The notes beneath the pieces were generated by a model. That model worked only from the letters and a program-made list of their open reading frames with translations. It made no database searches and was not told the origin of the DNA. Shown here one piece after another: positions 49,489-58,030 of a stretch of 64,000 nucleotides of DNA. Position numbers and translations under genes: made by a program. Every line of letters starts with the position of its first letter. Position 1 is the stretch's first letter. Source of the DNA: Paracidovorax valerianellae (GTDB lineage Bacteria; Pseudomonadota; Gammaproteobacteria; Burkholderiales; Burkholderiaceae_C); contig NZ_FMZC01000008.1 of assembly GCF_900102625.1 (NCBI RefSeq), positions 1 to 64,000 on the forward strand, read 5' to 3'.

Positions 49489-50443
49489 GGATGTTGCCCT
49501 CGGTCACGATCTTCTGGGAGCGCTCCATGTCGGCGCGCTGGAACTTGGCGAAGTCTTCCACGCTGCCCGGCGTGACGAGCAGGCCCTGGTCCTTGAGCTT
49601 CTGGCTCATGTCGCCGGCGAGGGCCTTGTTCACCTCGGCATTGAGGCGCTGCACCAGCGCGGGCGGCGTCTTGGCCGGAGCCCACAGGCCATACCAGCTG
49701 TAGAACTCGAAGCCGGGAATGGTCTCGGCCACGGTGGGCACGTCCGGCAGGTTGGGCACGCGCTGGGCCGAGGTGACCGCCACCACCTTCAGCATGCCGC
49801 TCTTGTGGTACTGCAGCGAGCCGAGGATGGGGTCGATGAAGCCGTCGATCTGCCCGCCGATCAGGTCCTGAAAGGCCGGCGCCGTGCCTTTGTACGGCAC
49901 GACGAGGTAGTCGATCTTGCCCGCCCGCTTGAGCAGTTCGGTCGACAGATGCCCGGCGGAACCGATCGAGCCCACAGCGAAAGTCATCTTGCCGGGACGG
50001 GCCTGGGCATACGACAGCAGCGACTTGATGTCGGTCACCGGCAGGTCTTTGTTGATCGCCACCGACAGCGGCGCCTTGGCCACCAGCGCCACGGGCAGGA
50101 AGTCCTGCGTGACGTTGTAGGGCACCGATTTGAGCGTCATCGGCGCGGTGGTGAACGTCGAGGCGCTGAACAGCAGCGTGTAGCCGTCCGCCGCCGCCTT
50201 GGACACCGTGTCGCCACCGATCACGCCGCTGCCGCCGGGCTTGTTGTCGATCACGAAGGTCTGCCCCATCTGCTCGCCGAGCTTTTGCGCCAGCATGCGA
50301 CCGACCGCATCGAGCGTGCCGCCGGGCGGGAACGGAATCACCACGCGCACCGGCTTGGCAGGATAGGTCTGCGCGAAGCCGCTGGCGGCCGCGGCGAGCG
50401 CGGCGGCGCCGAGCATGGCGCGAAGGAAGGTCTGGCGTTGCAT
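49478..50443 (-). CDS. Bug/TctC-type tripartite tricarboxylate receptor (1)
   Basis: 321 residues. A signal peptide (FLRAMLGAAALAAAASGFAQ) is followed by the Bug-family start TYPAKPVRVVIPFPPGGTLD, the loop IDNKPGGSGVIGGDTVSKAA, and GSIGSAGHLSTELLKRAG with VPYKGTAPAFQDLIGGQIDG. It binds a carboxylate in the periplasm and hands it to a TctAB permease; no such permease is encoded here. It follows the DHDPS-family gene by 33 bases and overlaps the SDR gene, so it is part of the putative tartrate/hydroxy-acid operon. Confidence 0.92.
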   Translation of the reverse strand: MQRQTFLRAMLGAAALAAAASGFAQTYPAKPVRVVIPFPPGGTLDAVGRMLAQKLGEQMGQTFVIDNKPGGSGVIGGDTVSKAAADGYTLLFSASTFTTAPMTLKSVPYNVTQDFLPVALVAKAPLSVAINKDLPVTDIKSLLSYAQARPGKMTFAVGSIGSAGHLSTELLKRAGKIDYLVVPYKGTAPAFQDLIGGQIDGFIDPILGSLQYHKSGMLKVVAVTSAQRVPNLPDVPTVAETIPGFEFYSWYGLWAPAKTPPALVQRLNAEVNKALAGDMSQKLKDQGLLVTPGSVEDFAKFQRADMERSQKIVTEGNIRAE

Positions 50444-50476
50444 GGCTTGTCTCCTGTCGTTATGGATTTTTTTGGG

Positions 50477-51415
50477 TCAGCGCTGCAGCAGTCCGGCCTG
50501 CTTGACTGCGGCGCGCAGCGCCTCGACCTCGTGCGCGTTGGGCGCCTCGGTGGGCGGGCGCACGGTGGCGTCGTCGATCACGCCGGCCAGGTACATGCCG
50601 CCCTTCATGCGCGCGTGGGCCTCGCCGGTGGGCTCGCCGCCGCCGTACACCGCATCCTTGAGCGGGGTGATGACGGCTTGCACGGCCATCGCCTTCTTCA
50701 GGTCGCCGGCCTTCACGGCGTTCCACAGGTCGATGATGAGTTGAGGAATGAAGGTGGCGAAGCCCACCAGCGCTCCATCGACGCCCTGCACCATCGAGGC
50801 CAGCAGGTACTCGTCGTGGCAGGTCAGGATGGCCTTGGTGGGGTCGGCCTCGCGGATCGCCTGAATGTCGCGGGCGTACTTGTTCATGTCGCGCTGGCCC
50901 ACCTTGAAGGCCTGCAGGTACGGCAGCCTGGCGAGTTCGGCCAGCAGTTGCGACGAGTACGAAGCCCGCGTCCAGGCCGGGTACACGTGACACACCAGAT
51001 CCAGGCCCGGCGCGGCCTTGTGAATGGCCCCGAAATACTGCAGCGCATGGCCGGGCGTGAAGCCGAAGCGCAGCCAGTGGTGGGGCGGCATCACATCCAG
51101 CGCCACGGCGCCGGCGGCCTGTGCGGCACGGGCATGCTCGGCGGCTTCGGCGAGGCCCTCGCACACGATGGAGGAGATGACGGGCGTGCGCCCTTTCAGT
51201 TCGTCAGCCACGATGCGCGTGACCTCGGCGCGCTCCGCGGGGGTGAGGGAAAACACTTCGCCCGTGTGCCCGTTGGTCATGATGGCCACCACGCCCTCAT
51301 GGCCCGCCAGCCAGGACGCGAGCTTGCGCAAGGCAGGCTCGTCGATGCGGTGGTCGGGGGTGAACGGGCACGAGATGGCGGGGATGATCCCGCGATAATT
51401 CGCGATGGCAGACAT
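50477..51415 (-). CDS. DHDPS/N-acetylneuraminate-lyase family enzyme
   Basis: 312 residues from the ATG at 51415, preceded by GGAGA. Class I aldolase-type TIM barrel: YRGIIPAISCPFTPDHRIDE, the GTTGE-like loop TNGHTGEVFSLTPAERAEVT, the tyrosine segment CHVYPAWT, and the Schiff-base lysine in FKVGQRDMNKY. Family members cleave or dehydrate 2-keto acids. The true reaction is unknown; the tyrosine and lysine segments deviate from standard DapA, so it is not a lysine-biosynthesis enzyme. It is the first gene of the leftward cluster and diverges from the LysR gene across 123 bases. Confidence 0.88.
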   Translation of the reverse strand: MSAIANYRGIIPAISCPFTPDHRIDEPALRKLASWLAGHEGVVAIMTNGHTGEVFSLTPAERAEVTRIVADELKGRTPVISSIVCEGLAEAAEHARAAQAAGAVALDVMPPHHWLRFGFTPGHALQYFGAIHKAAPGLDLVCHVYPAWTRASYSSQLLAELARLPYLQAFKVGQRDMNKYARDIQAIREADPTKAILTCHDEYLLASMVQGVDGALVGFATFIPQLIIDLWNAVKAGDLKKAMAVQAVITPLKDAVYGGGEPTGEAHARMKGGMYLAGVIDDATVRPPTEAPNAHEVEALRAAVKQAGLLQR

Positions 51416-51538
51416 GCAGAGTCTCCGTGATGGAATAAGAAGTTGGCCGATGAACAACGGAGCGGATCATCAAACGGCCTGCACCGCTGCGTCCAATACC
51501 CGAATCGCATACATCTATCTGCACGGAACAAGAACCCC

Positions 51539-52492
51539 ATGGGACCTGGCAACCGCCCCCTCGATCTGGAGTGGCTGGAAGACTTTCTGGCGTTGGCCGA
51601 GTGCGGCAATTTTTCGCGGGCGGCCGAGGCCCGCGCCATTGCCCAGCCCGCGTTCAGCCGCCACATCCGCGCGCTGGAGGAATGGGTGGGCGTGGAGCTG
51701 TTCGACCGCAGCGCCCACCCGGCGGCGCTCACGCCGGCGGGGCTGCGCTTTCTGCCGCTGATGGAAACGCTGCTCGCCAACCTGGAGGCCGCGCGCATCA
51801 AGGCGCGGGCCGCGCACGACACCGCGGCGGCCAGCCTGCGCTTCGCGGCCACGCACGTCCTCTCGCTCACCTTCTTTCCGCGCTGGCTGGGCGACCTGGA
51901 AGCGCAGCTGCGCCTGGGGCCGATCCAGACCATGTCGGACAGCTCGCGCGCCTGCGAGGATCTGGCCCTGCAACGGCGCGTGCAGTTCGTGCTGTGCCAC
52001 GGGCATGCCGAGGTGCCCGGCCGGCTGGACGATGCCCAGTACCCCATGCTGCGCCTGTCGGACGACGTGCTGCAGCCTGTGAGCGGCGCCGGCCCGGAGG
52101 GTCAGCCCTTGCACGCCATCGGGCAGGGCGGCGCGCCCCTGCCCTTGCTCGCCTACAGCGACGCCTCGGGCCTGGGGCGGATCATGCGGGCGCGAAAGCG
52201 GGGCCTGCACGGGGACGGTGGGGAATCCGCCGTGCCGGGCGGCGTGGCCGTGGTGTTCACCGCGCACCATGCGGTGCTGCTCAAGACCATGGCGCTGGAG
52301 GGTCGCGGCGTGGCCTGGCTGCCGCGCAGCCTGATCGCCGACGAACTGCGGGCGGGCACGCTGGTGGCCGCCGGTGATGCCGCGTGGGACGTTCCGGTGG
52401 AGATCCGCCTGTACCGCCAGCGCGCCGAAATGTCGCCGGTGGCCGAGTCGCTGTGGGCGCTGGCCGGCGGCCAGCCGATTCAAGCCGAATAA
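51539..52492 (+). CDS. LysR-family regulator of the tartrate-type cluster
   Basis: 317 residues from the ATG at 51539 (MGPGNRPLDLEWLEDFLALA). Winged helix at the N-terminus with GNFSRAAEARAIAQPAFSRH, IRALEEWVGVELFDRS and ALTPAGLRFLPL; the periplasmic-binding-like effector domain follows (FAATHVLSLTFFPRWLGDLE, then MALEGRGVAWLPRSLI). It is divergent from the DHDPS-like gene, the classical layout for a LysR regulator controlling the neighbouring operon in response to its substrate. The operator should lie in 51416-51538; a GATGA/TCATC inverted pair with a 13-base spacer is visible there but is weak evidence. Confidence 0.92.
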   Translation: MGPGNRPLDLEWLEDFLALAECGNFSRAAEARAIAQPAFSRHIRALEEWVGVELFDRSAHPAALTPAGLRFLPLMETLLANLEAARIKARAAHDTAAASLRFAATHVLSLTFFPRWLGDLEAQLRLGPIQTMSDSSRACEDLALQRRVQFVLCHGHAEVPGRLDDAQYPMLRLSDDVLQPVSGAGPEGQPLHAIGQGGAPLPLLAYSDASGLGRIMRARKRGLHGDGGESAVPGGVAVVFTAHHAVLLKTMALEGRGVAWLPRSLIADELRAGTLVAAGDAAWDVPVEIRLYRQRAEMSPVAESLWALAGGQPIQAE

Positions 52493-52500
52493 GCTCCCTG

Positions 52501-52543
52501 CCGCCGTATTCATTGCCTTGATTGCTATTAATTCAATAGCATT
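52501..52543. repeat. Bipartite intergenic repeat, copy 4
   Basis: CCGCCGTATTCATTGCCTTG is followed by GCTATT, five bases and AATAGC (52524-52540). In reverse complement it reads the GCTATT/AATAGC element first, then GGCAATGAATACGGCGG, like copies 1 and 2. It lies in the 108 bases between the LysR gene and the histidine kinase gene. Confidence 0.8.
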
Positions 52544-52600
52544 CGATGGGCGCATCCGGCCCCGGCACATAATGCAGGCCCTTCGCCCTCCGACGGCCCC

Positions 52601-54238
52601 ATGTACCGCGCAAGACTCTCCCTGGCTTTCGCCGCCCTCGTGGCCCTGGTGTGCATCCAGGCCGCCTTCGTGTACTGGGGCACGCACCGCGTCAACGACT
52701 ACACCCAGCACAGCCGGCTGGCGAGCGACATACTCTCCGAGCTGCTGGACCTGTCGGCCAACAAGCAACGGCTGCGCGTGTGGGCCACCCAGCGCCTGAT
52801 GAACGCCAACGCGGTGCCCGAGGTGCGCGCACGCCTGCTGGAGCGCATGCATGCCAGTGCCGCCAATCTCGCTGAACTGTCGAGGCGCGACCTGGCCCTG
52901 TGGACGGAAATGGCCCATCGCGACGGCACGGCCGTCCCTCAGGAGGTGCCGCAACTGGTGAACATGACCGAGCTGCTGGAGGACAACATCCTCGCCGTGG
53001 AGTCGCGCCTGTCGCAGTTGCGGCCGCTGGAGCCGGACGCGGACTTCCCGGCCGTGTGGGAAGAGTTGAACGCCACGTTCGACATGGCGCGCGGGCTCGA
53101 TCTGCGCGAGTTGATCAACGGCGCCATCGAGCGCCAGCGCAGCGTGGTACCGGTGGCGCGCGCCGCCACCGAGCGGGGGCTGGACGTGCTGCGGCAGCAG
53201 GCGATCACGATGGCCATCGTCACGCTGGCTGTGGCCGCCATGCTGGCCCTGCACCTGAACCGCCGGCTGCAGCGCCCGCTGGACCGCCTGCTGGCCGGCA
53301 CGCGCGCCCTGCAGGCCGGGGAGCTCGATCACCGCGTGGCCACCGAATCGAAAGACGAGTTCGATCGCGTGGCCCAGCACTTCAACGCCATGGCCGCCGA
53401 ACTGCAACAGCACCGCGCCCACGCCGACGCGGCGCGCCGCGAACTGGAAGACGCCGTGGAGGCCCGCACCCACGAACTGAGCGTGGCGCACGACACCCTG
53501 CAGCGCGTGGACCAGCGCCGGCGCCAGTTGTTCGCCGACCTGGGCCACGAACTGCGCACGCCGGCCACCGCGATCCGCGGCGAGGCCGAGATCGCGATGC
53601 GCGGCGGCGACCGGCCGGCGCAGGACTATCGCCAGACGCTGGAGCGCATCGTGGGCGGCGTGGACCAGCTCACCAAGGTGATCCACGACCTGCTGCTGAT
53701 CGCCAAATCCGAGGCCGACCAGCTGGTGATGCACCCGCGCCCCATCGACCTGCAGGCCCTGGCGGCCGATGCGGCCGAACAGGCTGCGGCACTGGGCGGC
53801 ATGCATGGCGTGGCCGTGCAGTCGCTGCCCGCTTCACCCGGCGGACCGCTGGTGGTGAACGCCGACGCCGACCGCCTGCGCCAGGCCCTGATGATCGCGC
53901 TCGACAACGCGGTGCGCTATTCGCAGCGGGGTGGCACCGTGCGCATCGGCTGCCAGCCCGGCCCGGACGGCGAAGCCCACGTGCTGGTGAGCGACGAAGG
54001 CATCGGCATTGCGCCCGAGGAACTGCCCGAGGTCTTTCAGCGCTTCGTGCGCGGCCAGCGGGCGCGCGCACACCGGGCCGACGGCACGGGCATCGGGCTG
54101 TCGATCGCGCAGTCCATCGTGCAGGCGCACCACGGGCGCATCGACATCGACAGCACTCCCGGCGTGGGCACCACGGTGCTCATCGCGGTGCCGCTGGCCC
54201 ACTCTCCCGCATCCCTGTGTCCCGAGGAAGCTGCATGA
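52601..54238 (+). CDS. Sensor histidine kinase
   Basis: 545 residues. First membrane helix at about 5-25 (LSLAFAALVALVCIQAAFVY), a helical periplasmic sensor of about 170 residues, and a second helix (AITMAIVTLAVAAMLALHLN). Next come HAMP (RPLDRLLAGTRALQAGELDH), a coiled coil (DAARRELEDAVEARTHELSV), HisKA with the phospho-acceptor in DLGHELRTPATAIRGE (His near 316) and HATPase_c (N-box ALDNAVRYS, G1 VSDEGIGIA, G2 GTGIGLSIAQSI). It phosphorylates the response regulator encoded next, whose start overlaps its stop (ATGA). The stimulus is unknown. Confidence 0.95.
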   Translation: MYRARLSLAFAALVALVCIQAAFVYWGTHRVNDYTQHSRLASDILSELLDLSANKQRLRVWATQRLMNANAVPEVRARLLERMHASAANLAELSRRDLALWTEMAHRDGTAVPQEVPQLVNMTELLEDNILAVESRLSQLRPLEPDADFPAVWEELNATFDMARGLDLRELINGAIERQRSVVPVARAATERGLDVLRQQAITMAIVTLAVAAMLALHLNRRLQRPLDRLLAGTRALQAGELDHRVATESKDEFDRVAQHFNAMAAELQQHRAHADAARRELEDAVEARTHELSVAHDTLQRVDQRRRQLFADLGHELRTPATAIRGEAEIAMRGGDRPAQDYRQTLERIVGGVDQLTKVIHDLLLIAKSEADQLVMHPRPIDLQALAADAAEQAAALGGMHGVAVQSLPASPGGPLVVNADADRLRQALMIALDNAVRYSQRGGTVRIGCQPGPDGEAHVLVSDEGIGIAPEELPEVFQRFVRGQRARAHRADGTGIGLSIAQSIVQAHHGRIDIDSTPGVGTTVLIAVPLAHSPASLCPEEAA

Positions 54239-54918
54239 ACATTCTGGTGGTCGAAGACGATCCGCGCGTGGCGGACTTTCTGCTGCGCGGCCTCAAGGCC
54301 GAGGGCTACAGCGTGGAGCTGGCCCGCAACGGCCCCGACGGCCTGGCCCTGGCACGCAGCGGCGACCCGGGCCTGCTGCTGCTCGATCTCATGCTGCCGG
54401 GCCTGAGCGGGCTGGAGTTGTGCCAGACGCTGCGCTCCGAGGGGCGGCATGTGCCGGTGCTGATGCTCAGCGCGCTGAGCAACACCGAAGACAAGGTCAA
54501 CGGCCTGCGTCTGGGCGCCGACGATTACCTGACCAAGCCCTTCGCCTTCGAAGAGCTGCTGGCCCGCATCGAGGCGCTGATGCGCCGCGGCCGCGAGCAA
54601 AGGCAGCGCGCCAGCACGCTGCAGGTGGCCGACCTGGTGCTCGACCTCGATCGCATGGAGGCCAGCCGCGCCGGCCAGCCCATCGCGCTGACGGCCAAGG
54701 AACTGGCCTTTCTGGAACTGCTGATGAGCGCGCCCGGCCGGGTGTACAGCCGCGAGCGCATCCTCTCCAACGTGTGGGGCACCAACGAGGACCCGCTGAC
54801 GAACGTGGTCGATGTCTACGTGCGCCGCCTGCGCACGAAAATCGACGAAGGCCATGCCATCGCGCTTCTGAAAACGGTGCGCGGCTTCGGGTATCGGCTG
54901 GACGCGGCACCCGATTGA
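54235..54918 (+). CDS. OmpR/PhoB-type response regulator
   Basis: 227 residues. Receiver domain with acidic pocket VVEDDPR, phospho-acceptor Asp51 in LLLLDLMLPG, and the switch Lys in DDYLTKPFAFEE. The C-terminal winged helix is of the Trans_reg_C type (MEASRAGQPIALTAKELAFL, then RVYSRERILSNVWG and VVDVYVRRLRTKID). This class binds direct repeats spaced about 11 bp. It is translationally coupled to the kinase gene by a 4-base overlap. Downstream, four repeats with exact 11-bp spacing (54932-54973) precede the next gene, a likely target. Confidence 0.96.
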   Translation: MNILVVEDDPRVADFLLRGLKAEGYSVELARNGPDGLALARSGDPGLLLLDLMLPGLSGLELCQTLRSEGRHVPVLMLSALSNTEDKVNGLRLGADDYLTKPFAFEELLARIEALMRRGREQRQRASTLQVADLVLDLDRMEASRAGQPIALTAKELAFLELLMSAPGRVYSRERILSNVWGTNEDPLTNVVDVYVRRLRTKIDEGHAIALLKTVRGFGYRLDAAPD

Positions 54919-54931
54919 AACGCGGGCCGCA

Positions 54932-54973
54932 GCGGTTCATCTGCGGTTCATGTTTGCGTCATGTTTCCTTCAT
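54932..54973 (+). promoter_or_regulatory. Four 11-bp-spaced TCAT repeats, probable response-regulator operator
   Basis: The half-sites GGTTCAT, GGTTCAT, GCGTCAT and CCTTCAT end at 54940, 54951, 54962 and 54973, each exactly 11 bases apart, with spacers CTGC, GTTT and GTTT. A fifth GTTCAT ends at 54996. The layout (7-bp half-site plus 4-bp spacer, same strand) is that of pho-box-like operators bound by OmpR/PhoB-family dimers. It lies 14 bases after the response-regulator stop and about 110 bases before the SgcJ/EcaC-like gene. The spacing is seen; the binding is inferred. Confidence 0.65.
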
Positions 54974-55084
54974 TGGACGGCAAAGGCCGCGTTCATGCGC
55001 CTGCCAAAGAATAGGTCCTGTATCGCACTGAGCGATGCAGCAGCGGCAAAAGCCGGTGCTCGAACCTCACTCTAGAAGGATCCC

Positions 55085-55576
55085 ATGAAGACGCTTCACA
55101 CCGCCCTCTCCGCCACCGCTCTGGCCCTGATCACCCTGTCTGCCCCGGCCTTCGCGCAGGGCAAGGGCGAGCCAGTCTGCATGCCGGTCAACGAAAAGGA
55201 AATCTCCGCGCTGTTCGACCGCTGGAACGATTCGCTGCGCACGCTGGACCCGGACAAGGTCACCGCCAACTATGCGCAGGACGGCGTGCTGCTGCCCACC
55301 GTGTCGAACCAGCCCCGCACGACGCCGCTGGAAATTCGCGATTACTTCGTGAAGTTCCTGCAGTCCGAACCGCAGGGCAAGATCGACAGCCGCTCGATCC
55401 GCATCGGCTGCAACGTGGCGCAGGACGTGGGCACCTACACCTTCCGCTTCAAGGACGGCAAGACGGTGCAGGCCCGCTACACCTATGTGTACGAACGCGT
55501 GAACGGCCAATGGCTGATCGCGCACCACCACTCGTCGGCCATGCCCGAAACCATCGCGGCCAAAACCACGAAGTAA
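55085..55576 (+). CDS. Secreted SgcJ/EcaC-family (SnoaL-like/DUF4440) protein
   Basis: 163 residues. Sec signal peptide (LHTALSATALALITLSAPAF, cleaved after AFA), so it is periplasmic or secreted. The mature domain is a cone-shaped NTF2-like fold of the SgcJ/EcaC family: ISALFDRWNDSLRTLDPDKV, YAQDGVLLPTVSNQPRTT, IRDYFVKFLQ, and YTYVYERVNGQWLIAHHHSS. Two cysteines (PVCMPV and RIGCNVA) could form a disulphide. The biochemical activity of such proteins is mostly unknown. A good AGAAGGAT site precedes the ATG. Its upstream repeats suggest control by the preceding two-component system. A strong terminator follows. Confidence 0.88.
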   Translation: MKTLHTALSATALALITLSAPAFAQGKGEPVCMPVNEKEISALFDRWNDSLRTLDPDKVTANYAQDGVLLPTVSNQPRTTPLEIRDYFVKFLQSEPQGKIDSRSIRIGCNVAQDVGTYTFRFKDGKTVQARYTYVYERVNGQWLIAHHHSSAMPETIAAKTTK

Positions 55577-55635
55577 GCGGCAGACCCCGCGCCATGCTCG
55601 CTCTTTGGCGTGCACCGTGCGGGACGCCATGAACG

Positions 55636-55663
55636 AGGCCGGCACACATGCCGGCCTTTTTTT
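55636..55663 (+). terminator. Rho-independent terminator after the SgcJ/EcaC-like gene
   Basis: AGGCCGGC (55636-55643) and GCCGGCCT (55650-55657) form a perfect 8-bp stem with a 6-base loop, followed by seven T's. It lies between this gene and the convergent Bug-receptor gene. Confidence 0.93.
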
Positions 55664-55683
55664 CGTGCAACGGGCCGCCCAGC

Positions 55684-56694
55684 TCAATCCATCGATACGT
55701 TCGCGTTCTTCACGACCTGCGCCATGCGCGCCAGTTCGCTGCGAAAGAACGCGGCCGAGGCATCGGGCGGCGTGAGCTTGATCTCATACCCCTGCGCGAT
55801 CAGCGCATCGCGGGCTTCCGGCATGTCGAGCGCGGCCTTGAAGCCCTGGTACAGGCGATCGACCTCGGCCTTGGGCAGGCCCGCGGGGCCGACGGCGGCG
55901 ACCCAGCCTTCGAGCTCATAGGCCGGCAGGCCCTGCTCCGCCAGCGTGGGCACGCCGGGCAGCGCCTTCACCCGCGTGGCGGTGGTCACGCCGATGGCGC
56001 GCAGCGCGCCGGACTTGATGTGCGGCGCCGCCGGGGCCACCGCCACCACGCCCAGCTGCACATGGCCGCCCAGAATGTCGTTCATCAACGGGCCCATGCC
56101 CCGGTAGGGAATGTGCTTGATGTCCAGTTTGGCCTGGTCCACGAACATCGCCGCGCCCAGGTGCAGGATGGTGCCGTTGCCGGACGATCCGTAGTTCAAC
56201 GTGCCCGGCTTGGCCTTGGCGAGCGCGATCAGTTCCTTGACGTTCTTCGCCTCCACCGACGGATGGGCCACCAGCACGAAAGGCGTGGCGCCGATCACGG
56301 TGATGGGCGTGATGTCCTGCAGCGAGTCGAACGGAATGTTCTTATACACGCTGGGATTCACCACATGGTTGTTGGACACCACGCCGATCACCGAACCGTC
56401 CTTGGCGGCGCGCACGAGCTGCGTCGTACCGGTGATGCCGCCCGCGCCGGGCAGGTTCTCGATCACCACGGGATGGCCCAGCGCCTTCGACAGGCTGTTG
56501 CTCATGGCGCGGATGGCGCCGTCCGCGCCCGAGCCGGCCGACAGCGGCAGGATTACGCGCAGCGGCTTATCGCCCGGCTGCGCGCGCACCAGCCCCGGTG
56601 CGGCCAGCACTGCGGCACCGAGGGCCAGCGCGCCACGGCGGGTGAGCGAAAGGGTGTGCGCCGGCAGCGCGCGGGTCGTTGGAAGCGATGGCAT
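55684..56694 (-). CDS. Bug/TctC-type tripartite tricarboxylate receptor (2)
   Basis: 336 residues from the ATG at 56694, preceded by GGAGA. The signal peptide carries twin arginines (SLTRRGALALGAAVLAAPGL), so Tat export is possible. The Bug domain shows PLRVILPLSAGSGADGAIRA, VVIENLPGAGGITGTTQLVR, NYGSSGNGTILHLGAAMFV and IKHIPYRGMGPLMNDILGGH. It should capture a carboxylate in the periplasm. It is the third gene of the HMG-CoA-lyase/CoA-transferase cluster, 94 bases downstream of the transferase gene. No TctA/TctB permease genes are in the window. Confidence 0.92.
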   Translation of the reverse strand: MPSLPTTRALPAHTLSLTRRGALALGAAVLAAPGLVRAQPGDKPLRVILPLSAGSGADGAIRAMSNSLSKALGHPVVIENLPGAGGITGTTQLVRAAKDGSVIGVVSNNHVVNPSVYKNIPFDSLQDITPITVIGATPFVLVAHPSVEAKNVKELIALAKAKPGTLNYGSSGNGTILHLGAAMFVDQAKLDIKHIPYRGMGPLMNDILGGHVQLGVVAVAPAAPHIKSGALRAIGVTTATRVKALPGVPTLAEQGLPAYELEGWVAAVGPAGLPKAEVDRLYQGFKAALDMPEARDALIAQGYEIKLTPPDASAAFFRSELARMAQVVKNANVSMD

Positions 56695-56788
56695 GGTTTG
56701 TCTCCGTGATCGTCGTTGGGATGGAAAGCGGCGCGGTCTTTGCCGCGCTCGGAGGTGCCGGGTATGCAGTGCAGTGGCGGCGCCGTGC

Positions 56789-58012
56789 TCAGGCCACGGC
56801 GGTGGCCTCGTGCAGTGCCGCGATGGCTTCGGGCGTATAGCCCAGGCTGGCGAGCAGCTCCTGCGTGTGCTCGCCCAGTTGCGGCGGGTCCAGCCGCACG
56901 CCCATGCGCTGGCCGTCCAGCCGCAGCGGCAGCAAGGTGACGCGCGCGGTGCTGCCCGCCCGTTCGCCATCGGGCAGCGTGACCTCGGCCAGGCCACCCG
57001 TGGCGTTCAGGTGCGGGTCGTCGAACAGTTGCTCCGGGCGAAGGATGGGCGCGAACGGCAGCCCATGCTGCTCGAAGATGGCCGACAGGGCCTCGGCCGT
57101 GTGCTCGGCCAGGCGACGGCGCAGTTCCGGCAGCAGCGTGGCGCGGGCGCGCACGCGGTCGTTGTTCAGAGCCAGGGCTGGGTCGGCTTTTAGGTCGGCA
57201 TAGCCCATGGCATCGCAGAACGTCACCCATTGCGCATCGCTCACGGCGGCCAGAAAGATCTGCCCGCCGTCCTTCACGCTGAACACGTCGTACACCGCCC
57301 ACGACGAGATGCGGTCGGGCATGGGGGCTGCGGGCTGGCCCGTGACGGCGTATTGCATCATGTGCTGGCCGACGAGGAACACGTTGTTCTCGAACAGGGC
57401 CGAGTCCACCTCCTGCCCCCGGCCCGTCTGGGCGCGCTGCATCAGCGCGGCCATGGCACCGATGGCGCCGAACATGCCGCCCATGATGTCGTTCACGCTG
57501 GTGCCGGCCCGCAGCGGATCGCCCGGGCGGCCCGTCATGTAGGCCAGGCCGCCCATCATCTGCACCACCTCGTCGAGCGCGGTGCGGTGCTCGTAAGGGC
57601 CGGGCAGGAACCCGGCATGGTTCACATACACCAGCCGCTCGTTCAGCCGCGACAACGCCGCGTAGTCGAGGCCGTACTTGGCCATCACGCCGGGCTTGAA
57701 GTTCTGCGCGACCACGTCGGCGGACGAGGCCAGGCGGATCGCCACCTCCAGCCCTTCGGGCTTGCGCAGGTCCAGCGCGATGCTTTTCTTGTTGCGGTTG
57801 AACATGGGAAAGAAGCCCGCGCCCGCGCCCAGCAGGTGCCGCGTGCGGTCGCCGTCCACCGGCTCGACCTTGATAACCTCGGCCCCCAGGTCGGCCAGCA
57901 CCATGCCGCAAGTAGGGCCCATGACCATGTGGGTGAACTCCACCACGCGCAGGCCCGCGAGGGGCAGCTTTGCAGGCTCGGTGGACGGGGAGGGATTCAG
58001 AGGTGCATTCAT
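56789..58012 (-). CDS. CaiB/BaiF-type (class III) CoA-transferase
   Basis: 407 residues. Typical start PLAGLRVVEFTHMVMGPTCG, then MVLADLGAEVIKVEPVDGD, NRNKKSIALDLRKPEGLEVA, ADVVAQNFKPGVMAKYGLDY, and the conserved acidic site in TALDEVVQMMGGLAYMTGRP (the catalytic Asp of class III enzymes). It moves CoA between an acyl-CoA donor and a carboxylic acid. Next to an HMG-CoA lyase it most likely activates the acid that the lyase then splits. It follows the lyase gene by 18 bases. Confidence 0.92.
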   Translation of the reverse strand: MNAPLNPSPSTEPAKLPLAGLRVVEFTHMVMGPTCGMVLADLGAEVIKVEPVDGDRTRHLLGAGAGFFPMFNRNKKSIALDLRKPEGLEVAIRLASSADVVAQNFKPGVMAKYGLDYAALSRLNERLVYVNHAGFLPGPYEHRTALDEVVQMMGGLAYMTGRPGDPLRAGTSVNDIMGGMFGAIGAMAALMQRAQTGRGQEVDSALFENNVFLVGQHMMQYAVTGQPAAPMPDRISSWAVYDVFSVKDGGQIFLAAVSDAQWVTFCDAMGYADLKADPALALNNDRVRARATLLPELRRRLAEHTAEALSAIFEQHGLPFAPILRPEQLFDDPHLNATGGLAEVTLPDGERAGSTARVTLLPLRLDGQRMGVRLDPPQLGEHTQELLASLGYTPEAIAALHEATAVA

Positions 58013-58030
58013 GGGCGCAACGATAAAGGT

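Noticed and set aside
48884-51430. A plus-strand open frame of 848 codons across the SDR, Bug receptor and DHDPS-like genes
   Set aside because: It runs through three clearly recognised minus-strand genes and has no domain of its own.
51515-53806. A minus-strand open frame of 763 codons across the LysR and histidine kinase genes
   Set aside because: Antisense shadow of two well-supported genes, spanning their intergenic repeat.
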